From Pseudomonas duriflava (GTDB lineage Bacteria; Pseudomonadota; Gammaproteobacteria; Pseudomonadales; Pseudomonadaceae), in contig NZ_VLKY01000002.1 in NCBI RefSeq assembly GCF_007830155.1, forward strand, positions 248,001 to 312,000: 64,000 nucleotides of DNA, given 5' to 3'. Numbering within the stretch: position 1 is the stretch's first letter; every line of letters begins with the position of its first letter. This document shows positions 37,122-44,869 of this stretch, piece by piece. A model generated the notes under the pieces. That model had not been told where the DNA came from and did not search any database. It was given only the letters and a program-made list of their open reading frames with translations. A program made the position numbers and the translations under genes.

Positions 37122-38633
37122 ATGAAACGACCGAATATCCTCTTCATCATGGCTGACCAGATGGCGGCACCGATCCTGCCTATGTATACGGCAGACTCGC
37201 CCGTCAAGCTGCCGCACCTGCAGCGCCTGGCGGAAGAGGCGGTCGTGTTTGACTCGGCCTATTGCAACAGCCCGCTCTGTGCACCCTCGCGCTTCGTACT
37301 GATGAGCGGGCAGCTGCCGTCCAAGATTGGCGCCTATGACAACGCCGCTGATTTTCCGGCCGACATTCCAACTTACGCCCACTATCTGCGCCGACTGGGC
37401 TACCGCACCGCGCTGTCCGGCAAAATGCACTTCTGCGGACCGGACCAGCTTCACGGCTACGAGGAACGTCTGACCAGCGATATTTACCCCGCCGATTACG
37501 GCTGGGCAGTGAACTGGGACGAGCCGGACGTACGCCTGAGCTGGTATCACAACATGTCTTCAGTCCTGCAGGCCGGGCCTTCCGTGCGCACCAACCAGCT
37601 CGACTTCGATGAAGAAGTTGTCTTCAAGGCGCAGCAGTACCTCTACAACCATGTCCGTCGTGGCGACGATCAGCCGTTCTGTCTGACCGTCTCCATGACC
37701 CACCCGCATGACCCCTACACCATCACAAAAGAATTCTGGGACCTCTACGAAGACACCAACATCGAGTTGCCCCGCGTGACGCTGGGCCAAGGCGAACAGG
37801 ACCCGCACAGCGAGCGCCTGCTCAAGGTCATCGACCTCTGGGACAAGCCGCTGCCGGAGCAAAAGATCCGCGACGCCCGCCGCGCCTACTACGGAGCCTG
37901 CAGCTACGTTGACAGCAACATCGGCAAGCTGCTCAAGGCGCTGGATAACTGCGGCCTGACCGACGACACGATCATCATATTCTCCGGCGACCACGGCGAC
38001 ATGCTGGGCGAGCGGGGCCTCTGGTACAAGATGCACTGGTTCGAGATGTCCGCCCGCGTGCCGCTGCTCATCCATGCACCCAAACACTTCTCGGCGCACC
38101 ATGTCAGCGCGTCGGTCTCGACCATGGATCTGCTCCCCACCCTGGTAGAGCTGGCGGGTGGCGAACTGCAACCCGGCCTGCCGCTGGATGGCCGCTCGCT
38201 ACTTCCGCACCTGGAAAACCGCGGAGGTCACGATGAGGTCATCGGCGAGTACATGGCCGAAGGCACCTGCAGCCCGCTCATGATGATCCGCCGCGGCCGT
38301 TACAAGTTCATCTATTCCGAACAGGACCCGCTGCTGCTGTTCGACCTCATCAACGATCCACAGGAGCTGGAAAACCTGGCCGGCACCGAAGCCTATCAGG
38401 CGGTGATGGCCGAATTTCTGCAAGAGGCCCAGTCGCGCTGGGATATCTCGCGGATCCACGCCGACGTGCTTGCTAGCCAGCGGCGACGTCGGTTCGTGGC
38501 CGAAGCGCTGGAGAAAGGTATCCGCACCAGTTGGGACCATCAGCCCTTCGTGGATGCCAGCCAGCAGTACATGCGCAACCACATCGACCTGGACGACCTG
38601 GAGCGTCGCGCACGGTATCCGCAGCCGATTTGA
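37122..38633 (+). CDS. betC: Choline-sulfatase
   Basis: A 503-residue alkaline-phosphatase-superfamily sulfatase that hydrolyses choline-O-sulfate to choline and sulfate in the cytoplasm. The formylglycine precursor Cys53 is in SPLCAPSRF (C-x-P-S-R). NILFIMADQ supplies the first metal-binding Asp, and FSGDHGDMLGERGLWYK the second metal site. There is no signal peptide. GGGAG precedes ATG 37122. With the divergent LysR gene and downstream choX it forms a choline-sulfate/choline acquisition cluster. Confidence 0.95.
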   Translation: MKRPNILFIMADQMAAPILPMYTADSPVKLPHLQRLAEEAVVFDSAYCNSPLCAPSRFVLMSGQLPSKIGAYDNAADFPADIPTYAHYLRRLGYRTALSGKMHFCGPDQLHGYEERLTSDIYPADYGWAVNWDEPDVRLSWYHNMSSVLQAGPSVRTNQLDFDEEVVFKAQQYLYNHVRRGDDQPFCLTVSMTHPHDPYTITKEFWDLYEDTNIELPRVTLGQGEQDPHSERLLKVIDLWDKPLPEQKIRDARRAYYGACSYVDSNIGKLLKALDNCGLTDDTIIIFSGDHGDMLGERGLWYKMHWFEMSARVPLLIHAPKHFSAHHVSASVSTMDLLPTLVELAGGELQPGLPLDGRSLLPHLENRGGHDEVIGEYMAEGTCSPLMMIRRGRYKFIYSEQDPLLLFDLINDPQELENLAGTEAYQAVMAEFLQEAQSRWDISRIHADVLASQRRRRFVAEALEKGIRTSWDHQPFVDASQQYMRNHIDLDDLERRARYPQPI

Positions 38634-38779
38634 ACCGAGACCAGTCATGCTGGCGGGAGGAGGTCGCCTTTTCCGAGGGAACTGTCATGGCGTAGGGTTT
38701 ACCAATCTTGCAATGCCGTTCTCTCGGAACAGGCCGAGCGAGCAATGACAGATAACAAGCCACGCTGAGGGAAGCACGC

Positions 38780-39706
38780 ATGAAAAAGATGTCCGCACTG
38801 TTGATGACCGGAGCCATGGCGTTCGGTACACACGCCTGGGCGGAAGACGCCGCCTGCGGCACCGTTAAACTGGCCGACCCAGGCTGGAGCGACATTGCCA
38901 CCACCAACGCTATCACCGGTTTTCTGCTGAAATCGCTGGGCTATGACAGCAAGGTCGAAACCCTGTCGGTGCCAATCATCTTTGGCGGGCTGAAGGATGG
39001 CCAGATCGATGCATTCCTGGGCAATTGGATGCCGGCGCAGCAGAGTTACTACGATCAGTTTGTAAAATCGGGGCAAGTGACTGACCTGCATGAAAACCTG
39101 ACCGGAACCCAGTTTACCCTGGCGGTCCCCCAGTATGTCTGGGAAGCGGGTGTGAAGGATCTGTCGGATCTCGCCAAACATGCAGACAAGTTTAACGACA
39201 GGATCTACGGCATCGGCTCTGGTGCACCGGGCAACCAGTCGATCCAGAAAATGATCGACGGTAACGAGTTCAACCTGGGCAAGTGGCAACTGGTTGAGTC
39301 TAGCGAACAAGCCATGCTGGCTCAGGTCGGCCGTGCGGTGAAACGCAATCAGTGGATCGTTTTCCTGGGTTGGACGCCGCATCCAATGAACGTTAATTAC
39401 GAGATGAAGTACCTTACCGGCGGCGAAAAATATTTTGGCGAGGAAGGCACCGTGCACACCCTGACGCGCAAGGGTTACGCCGAGCAGTGCCCGAATGTGG
39501 CCAAGCTGCTCAGCAACCTGACCTTCACTCTCGAAATCGAAAATTCCATCATGAATGCCGCCCTTGAAAAGAAGGCCAGTTACGATGTTGCAGCAAGGGA
39601 CTGGATCAAGGCCCACCCGCAAGTCATGGAACCCTGGCTACGCGGTGTGAAGGCCAAGGACGGCACCGATGCCATCAAGGCCATGGAACCTCAACTCAAA
39701 CCCTGA
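38780..39706 (+). CDS. choX: Choline-binding periplasmic protein ChoX-like
   Basis: A 308-residue periplasmic substrate-binding protein with a signal peptide cleaved near HAWAED. Aromatic residues in LADPGWSDIATTN, FLGNWMPAQQSYYD and FLGWTPHPMNV fit the cation-pi cage of ChoX/OpuAC-type choline binders. The usual permease and ATPase genes are not next to it. Pseudomonads use several loose binding proteins with one shared CbcWV transporter, so this may be such a satellite. GAGGGAA precedes ATG 38780. Confidence 0.9.
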   Translation: MKKMSALLMTGAMAFGTHAWAEDAACGTVKLADPGWSDIATTNAITGFLLKSLGYDSKVETLSVPIIFGGLKDGQIDAFLGNWMPAQQSYYDQFVKSGQVTDLHENLTGTQFTLAVPQYVWEAGVKDLSDLAKHADKFNDRIYGIGSGAPGNQSIQKMIDGNEFNLGKWQLVESSEQAMLAQVGRAVKRNQWIVFLGWTPHPMNVNYEMKYLTGGEKYFGEEGTVHTLTRKGYAEQCPNVAKLLSNLTFTLEIENSIMNAALEKKASYDVAARDWIKAHPQVMEPWLRGVKAKDGTDAIKAMEPQLKP

Positions 39707-39718
39707 CGCCTCCTGCAT

Positions 39719-39756
39719 GGCAGGGTGGGTTGAGCACAAGCGAAACCCACCCTGCC
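39719..39756. terminator. Hairpin downstream of choX
   Basis: GGCAGGGTGGGTT and AACCCACCCTGCC form a perfect 13-bp stem with a 12-nt loop, 13 bp after the choX stop. The loop and arms resemble a repeated pseudomonad intergenic element (GGGTGGGTTGAGC...). Confidence 0.7.
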
Positions 39757-39860
39757 GGGATGGCCTTTATAGCGTGGTGTCTTTCAGGTGCTTTCCAGCC
39801 TCCGTTGATCCTCACCGGTACGTGCTGCTCCGCCCCTTTGCATTTGCTGCTCTCCTACCC

Positions 39861-40505
39861 TTACATAAACGCCGCGCGTAAATCCTCCAGCGTTTCGAAC
39901 ACATACGCCGGCGCCTCGGCATCCAGCTCCGCCCGGCCACCATAGCCATAGCACACCCCGGCGGCTTCCACGCTGTTGTGCCGTGCGCCGATCAGATCAT
40001 GTTTGCGGTCACCAATCATCAGGCACGTTTCTGCGGCTAGCTGCTCCGTCTCCAGTACATGGCCAATCAGGTCGGCCTTGTCTGAATGGGTACCGTCCAG
40101 CTCGCTGCCATAAACAGCCTTGAAATACCCCGTCAGTTCAAAATGCCGGAGAATTTCGTTGGCGTAGATCCACGGTTTGGACGTAACCACGTACAGCTTG
40201 CGCTCGGTCGCCTGTAGTTCCGCCAGCAACTCGTGAATGCCGGGATAAGGAAAGTTTTCGTACAGCCCTTCCTCTCGAAAGCGCTCCCGATAATGCTCGA
40301 TTGCCTGCCAGGCCTCCTCGCTGGTGAACCCATAGGTCTCCATGAACGCACCATGAAGCGGCGGGCCGATAAAGTGGATCAGGTTGTCCAGATTCGGTTC
40401 GTCGACTCCCATCTGCGCCAATGCATACTGAATCGAGCGGGTAATACCCAGCTTGGGGTCGGTCAGCGTACCGTCAAGATCGAACAGCAGATGGGAATAG
40501 TGCAT
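39861..40505 (-). CDS. HAD-family phosphatase (phosphoglycolate phosphatase-like)
   Basis: A 214-residue HAD hydrolase. Motif I is FDLDGTLTDPKLGI, motif II VVTSKP, motif III is in the SDKADLIGHVL region and motif IV MIGDRKHDLIGA. The small helical C1 cap fits the Gph/PgmB group. It stands alone, convergent with choX and divergent from the SDR gene. The substrate cannot be predicted beyond small phosphate esters. Confidence 0.9.
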   Translation of the reverse strand: MHYSHLLFDLDGTLTDPKLGITRSIQYALAQMGVDEPNLDNLIHFIGPPLHGAFMETYGFTSEEAWQAIEHYRERFREEGLYENFPYPGIHELLAELQATERKLYVVTSKPWIYANEILRHFELTGYFKAVYGSELDGTHSDKADLIGHVLETEQLAAETCLMIGDRKHDLIGARHNSVEAAGVCYGYGGRAELDAEAPAYVFETLEDLRAAFM

Positions 40506-40621
40506 AAGGTTCTCATGCCAGCCTGGGAATCTTTTCAGCCTAAACCATCGTGACGATATCGGCCTGCTGGTTTAGGCTCGGAATCCGCTAAACAATTCAC
40601 AAGAAAAAGCCGGAGCCACCC

Positions 40622-41380
40622 ATGAATACACCCATCAAAGTTGCCCTCGTCACCGGCGCTTCCCAAGGCATCGGCAAGGCCGTCGCCCAGGCGCTCCTTG
40701 AAGACGGTTACCGCGTGGTAGTGGCTGCCCGCCGTGAAGCGCCACTCCAGGCGCTTGTGGAAGAAGCTCGCACAAAGGGGCAGGAAGCCCTGGCCGTTAG
40801 CTGCGACGTGACCGACGAGCACAGCGTCGACGCTCTGTTCGAGCGCATCGAGGACACCTATGGCCGGCTCGACGTGCTCTTTAACAATGCCGGCATAGGC
40901 GCTCAAGCCGTGCCCATCGACGAACTGGACGTCAGCGTCTGGCGTGCCACGGTTGACACCAACCTCACCGGTGTTTTCTTGTGCAGCCGCGCCGCCTTCC
41001 GCCTCATGCGCTATCAGACGCCCCGCGGCGGTCGCATCATCAACAACGGCTCTATTTCCGCCCACGCCCCGCGTCCCTTCAGCATCGCGTACACGGCCAC
41101 CAAACACGCTATCACCGGCCTTACCAAATCCCTTTCCCTTGATGGCCGCGCTTTTGATATTGCCTGTGGCCAGATCGACATCGGCAACGCCGCCACCGAT
41201 ATGACTGAACGCATGGCTCAAGGCATCCTACAAGCCAATGGAGAGACCGCGGTAGAACCGCGAATGGACGTGCAGCATGTAGCGAATGCCGTGCGCTATA
41301 TGGCGAGCTTGCCGCTGGAAGCGAATGTGCAGCTTATGACGGTAATGGCAACCAAAATGCCGTATGTGGGCCGCGGCTGA
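40622..41380 (+). CDS. Short-chain dehydrogenase/reductase
   Basis: A 252-residue classical SDR. The TGASQGIG cofactor motif lies near the N-terminus and CDVTD and NNAG follow. The catalytic set is Ser (NGSISAHAP), Tyr (IAYTATK) and Lys in Y-x3-K. ATG 40622 follows a GGAGCC sequence. It faces away from the HAD gene and is the last ordinary-composition gene before the AT-rich segment. The substrate is unknown. Confidence 0.92.
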   Translation: MNTPIKVALVTGASQGIGKAVAQALLEDGYRVVVAARREAPLQALVEEARTKGQEALAVSCDVTDEHSVDALFERIEDTYGRLDVLFNNAGIGAQAVPIDELDVSVWRATVDTNLTGVFLCSRAAFRLMRYQTPRGGRIINNGSISAHAPRPFSIAYTATKHAITGLTKSLSLDGRAFDIACGQIDIGNAATDMTERMAQGILQANGETAVEPRMDVQHVANAVRYMASLPLEANVQLMTVMATKMPYVGRG

Positions 41381-41409
41381 GATGGGAAAGGTTGCCATTA
41401 AAAGGCGTT

Positions 41410-41427
41410 TGGCCTCCTAGGAGGCCA
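41410..41427. repeat. Perfect 18-bp palindrome
   Basis: TGGCCTCCTAGGAGGCCA reads identically on both strands, with no loop. It lies 30 bp after the SDR stop, at the junction with the AT-rich segment. Confidence 0.85.
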
Positions 41428-41919
41428 TGCCTAAACAGGCAGCCTCTAACATTAAGGCCAGGAGCAGCTTAAATAGGCCTACCTATTTATATTTTGATAG
41501 CCCGATAGCTTATTAGCATATCCTTATAAGGCCTTATCTTGTTTTTATTTATTAATTGTTTGTGAATTCCTAGGATAACAAGTCGGCTTATAAAGCCTTT
41601 GCCCTATAAAGAGAGATCTCATCTATTCACGTAGTAAAATACAACCTAAATAGTGTGAGGCTCTTAATAATGGAAAAACTCAAAAGGAGATGGCGAATAG
41701 TTTTTATTCAACATGACTGTCCTGTATCGGTATGACGAGCAGGTAAAACAGCAACGCTCAGTAAGAAAAGGTTAGATAACGCTTGCGGATCAATCCGTTA
41801 CGCCTTTTATGCAGGGCTTGAAACTGTACGTATCGGGTAGATAACCATTGAGCCAGCCACCAGGTAAATGAAGCTACCTGAGGATATTCCTGCATAAGAA
41901 ACAGCCTTTGCTAGTAACA

Positions 41920-42104
41920 AAAGCGCTTGTAGACGATTTGCCAAGCCCGAATGTTCCGATAGATGACGCCATTTAGGACCTGAGCGCAGCACACAAGAGA
42001 TACCGTTTAGCGTAGTCTGTCGCCTTTACAAGCGTGCTCTTCACGGCTGGCAAAAAATCCGATTGTTGATCCTCTTATAATCGATCATCCAGCTCATAAC
42101 ACTT
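41920..42104 (-). pseudogene. Remnant of an IS5-family transposase N-terminus
   Basis: Read on the minus strand in pieces from several frames, this stretch gives YELDDRL, then LPAVKSTLVKATD, then LNGISCVLRSGPKWRHLSEH, then AWQIVYKRF. The order and spacing match the N-terminal region of IS5-type transposases (YELxDxxW...LP...LNGIxxVLRSGxxWRDLPExxGPWQTVYxRF). At least two frameshifts and a stop separate the pieces, and the catalytic DDE part is missing. No terminal inverted repeats were recognised. Confidence 0.6.
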
Positions 42105-42335
42105 CCTTATCCCTAGCCTTTCCTGGATCAGGCAGGAGAGCCTAGCAAACCTTTGTTAAGCAGCACGTAGCTAGCATGGGCGAGCTATTGGAATCTGCTT
42201 CAAGAAGTGGAAGGTACTATTCCTGATCTAGTTCAGCCAACGCATGGCATACTGCGCAGGATAATTCTCATTATCGCTATAACTGGGCTTCAGGCGGACC
42301 CGTTATTCCAGGCCATATCTTTTGGAGCAATAGGT

Positions 42336-43154
42336 TTGAGTATTCAAAAGCGCAATAACGTTAACGTCATAGGCGATGGTCCGGCCACCATGATTTTTTC
42401 CCATGGCTTTGGTTGTGATCAGACCATGTGGCGATTCCTTGCCCCAACGTTTGCCAAGCGTTATAGAACTGTTTTGTATGATCTCGTCGGTAGCGGCTCT
42501 TCAGACATATCAGCCTATGACCCCGTCAAGTACGATACTTTGAAAGGATACGCCGATGATCTCAGAGAGATCGTCAACGAGTTTGCCGTAGGCCCCGTTA
42601 TTTTCGTGGGCCACTCTGTTAGCGCCATGATTGGTGTGCTGGCGGATATAGATCCGCCTAGCCACTTTGCGGCCCATATTATGATCGGACCGTCACCGTG
42701 CTATATCAACGACGCCGACTACGTGGGTGGATTTACCCGCAGCGATATCGAGTCTCTTCTTGAGACGTTAGAAAGTAATTACCTTGGCTGGTCGAGCACT
42801 ATGGCTCCTGCCATCATGGGAGCGCCAGGACAACCTGAGCTAAGCACTGAACTAACCAACAGCTTTTGTCGTACCGATCCTGACATTGCCAAGCAATTTG
42901 CTCGCGTTACGTTTATGTCAGATAACCGGGCAGACCTTGCAAAGCTTAAAACGGCAAGTTTAATTCTTCAGTGCAGTGATGATCTGATCGCGCCGATTCA
43001 AGTCGGGGAGTACATGAGCCGAACCCTGCCGAACAGTACGCTAAAAATCATTGATAACGTAGGCCACTGTCCTCACCTCAGTGAGCCGGATGCCAGTATC
43101 GAAGCAATGAACGCGTTTCTCCAAACGCTTCGATGTGATCTTGATGATTGCTAA
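42336..43154 (+). CDS. Alpha/beta hydrolase of the RsbQ/KAI2/D14 type
   Basis: A 272-residue protein. The nucleophile elbow is GHSVSA (Ser94), the acid lies in CSDDLIAP (Asp215/216) and the base in NVGHCPHLSEP (His244). IFSHGFGCDQTMW forms the oxyanion loop region. Length, start (SIQKRNNVNVIGDG) and motif spacing match Bacillus RsbQ and the plant receptors KAI2/D14. TTG 42336 is the likely start: GGAG lies 8 nt upstream and it gives the family N-terminus; an upstream in-frame ATG adds 43 unrelated residues. It overlaps the histidine kinase gene by 11 bp, so it probably feeds a signal to that kinase. Confidence 0.85.
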   Translation: MSIQKRNNVNVIGDGPATMIFSHGFGCDQTMWRFLAPTFAKRYRTVLYDLVGSGSSDISAYDPVKYDTLKGYADDLREIVNEFAVGPVIFVGHSVSAMIGVLADIDPPSHFAAHIMIGPSPCYINDADYVGGFTRSDIESLLETLESNYLGWSSTMAPAIMGAPGQPELSTELTNSFCRTDPDIAKQFARVTFMSDNRADLAKLKTASLILQCSDDLIAPIQVGEYMSRTLPNSTLKIIDNVGHCPHLSEPDASIEAMNAFLQTLRCDLDDC

Positions 43155-44685
43155 TGACACGGTTTTACCAAGTGCCGAGATGCTGTTCGAAAGAGCAGCA
43201 TGTGGGCTGCTGGTAACCAGTCGTGACGGTACTATCCTTCGCGTTAATCAGACATTCTGTAAATGGATGGGCTATACCCCGCATGAGCTTGTTGGTCAGA
43301 AGAGAATCCAGGATCTACTGACCATGGGCGGCCGTATTTTCCATCAGACCCATTGGGCGCCACTGTTACAAATGCAGGGCTCCGTTGCTGAAGTAAAGCT
43401 CGACCTCATTCAGAAATCAGGCCCTACCGTTCCGGTAATCCTGAATGCAGTACGTCATGAGTACTCATCAGGCATCTACCATGAATTGGCTGTGTTCATT
43501 GCTGAAGATCGGCATAAGTACGAGCGTGAGCATGTCCAGGCCCGTAAGCGTGCAGAGGAGCTGCTTACCCAACAGCTGGAAGCTCAACAGGCGCTAACTC
43601 TTGCTAAGGCGCGACTTCGTATTGCCCTTGAATCTGCGCAACTGTTCGTCTGGGATGTTGATCCTTTGACGTATGAACGTCGCTACGAGGACGAGGTGGC
43701 CATGCTGCTGGGGCTACCTGCGCCTCAAACCATTACAGCGGAGCAATATGAGGCCTGTATCGAGCCGGAAGATCGTGCCCAGGAGCAGGCAGCTTTCTCC
43801 CGTGCATTAATCTCTGCCCATGAAAGCTATCGGTGTGTCTACCGATTGAACGGTATGGATGGGGTACAACGCACTGTCAGCTCTTCCGGACATAGCGTAT
43901 TTGATCAAAACGGCAAGCTAAGCCAGTTTGTTGGGGTACTACAGGATATCTCTGAACTTACCCGCCAGCGCGCTGAAGCCGAAGACAGAGCGCTCTTTGC
44001 CGAGCAAATGATCGGTATTGTTAGCCATGACTTGCGTAATCCTTTGTCCGCCATCCGGATGGGGGCTCACTTGCTTGAGCGCAGCCAGTTAACACCAAAA
44101 CAGGTACGAATCCTTGAGCACATCAATCAGTCAACGGACCGTGCACAGCGCTTGATAACCGATTTGCTGGATTTCACCGTTGCGAGAGTGGGACAAGGCA
44201 TCACGGTATCGCGCCAGCCCATTGAGTTGCATAACCTTGTGTCTGCCAGTGTGGCTGAGTTGAGATTGGCCTTCCCTGATCACAGGTTGGAACATCATTA
44301 CAGTGGTCAGGGCGACTGCATTGCTGATGGTGACCGACTTGTACAGCTCATAGGAAACCTAGTCGCTAATGCCGTAGCCTATGGAGTCGTGGACCAAGCC
44401 ATCCTCGTTTCTTCCCATATTGAACACGGCGCTTTTGTCATATCGGTTCACAACCACGGGAAACCCATTGAGGCTACCGTATTGCCTCACCTGTTTGAGC
44501 CTATGAGTCGTGGGGATTCCGGTGAGAATAAAGCGCGTAGTGTTGGGCTTGGCTTGTTTATTGTGCGTGAAATTGTCCGTGCCCATGGAGGGAGCATAGC
44601 CGTAACCTCCACTGAAGAGGCCGGAACCCTGTTTACCGCTACGTTTCCTCGAGGCCTAGAGGCTACTAACTTTCAAGAGTCTTAG
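43144..44685 (+). CDS. PAS-PAS sensor histidine kinase paired with the RsbQ-like hydrolase
   Basis: A 513-residue cytoplasmic kinase without membrane segments. An N-terminal PAS domain (residues about 10-120, LLVTSRDGTILRVNQTFC) is followed by a coiled coil (about 125-165) and a second PAS/PAC domain (about 165-280). A HisKA domain with phospho-acceptor His295 (IVSHDLRNPLSAIR) and a HATPase domain with LIGNLVANAVAYG and VGLGLFIVREIVRAHGG follow. There is no receiver domain and no response-regulator gene nearby. ATG 43144 lies inside the hydrolase gene; GTG 43135 is an alternative. Confidence 0.9.
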   Translation: MIANDTVLPSAEMLFERAACGLLVTSRDGTILRVNQTFCKWMGYTPHELVGQKRIQDLLTMGGRIFHQTHWAPLLQMQGSVAEVKLDLIQKSGPTVPVILNAVRHEYSSGIYHELAVFIAEDRHKYEREHVQARKRAEELLTQQLEAQQALTLAKARLRIALESAQLFVWDVDPLTYERRYEDEVAMLLGLPAPQTITAEQYEACIEPEDRAQEQAAFSRALISAHESYRCVYRLNGMDGVQRTVSSSGHSVFDQNGKLSQFVGVLQDISELTRQRAEAEDRALFAEQMIGIVSHDLRNPLSAIRMGAHLLERSQLTPKQVRILEHINQSTDRAQRLITDLLDFTVARVGQGITVSRQPIELHNLVSASVAELRLAFPDHRLEHHYSGQGDCIADGDRLVQLIGNLVANAVAYGVVDQAILVSSHIEHGAFVISVHNHGKPIEATVLPHLFEPMSRGDSGENKARSVGLGLFIVREIVRAHGGSIAVTSTEEAGTLFTATFPRGLEATNFQES

Positions 44686-44869
44686 TAGCACCGCCTGGCT
44701 TTATTCTTAAGCACGAGAATAAACAGTCCAGCCTCTTTCTAACCGTCCCCTTTTAAAACCTGATACATAAGCTCTTATGGGAAAAAGCGATCATGACAAA
44801 GGCTAGGGGTTGCTGAGCAAATAGTTCACTCTCAAAGCATGTTGAATGCTTTTCTTTAACCATTCTCTG

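Larger units (their letters stand above)
41381..42335. other. AT-rich non-coding segment with decayed mobile DNA
   Basis: No convincing gene lies in these 955 bp. Composition drops sharply: 41521-41580 has only 16 G/C in 60. Contents are an 18-bp perfect palindrome at the left edge, a decayed transposase at 41920-42104 and the ribosome-binding site of the hydrolase gene at the right edge. It looks like acquired and degraded DNA. Confidence 0.7.

Noticed and set aside
38699-39622. 307-codon open frame antisense to choX
   Set aside because: It lies opposite a clear substrate-binding protein gene; the sequence has no family features.
41670-41732. 20-codon frame beginning MEKLKRRW in the AT-rich segment
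   Set aside because: Too short and without a clear ribosome-binding site or neighbour to support translation.
41807-41992. 61-codon minus-strand frame in the AT-rich segment as a gene
   Set aside because: Its first part is one frame of the broken IS5-type transposase; the rest matches nothing.
42076-42081. TATAAT as the -10 box of a hydrolase-gene promoter
   Set aside because: No acceptable -35 box at 16-18 bp; it lies inside the transposase remnant and may be chance in AT-rich DNA.
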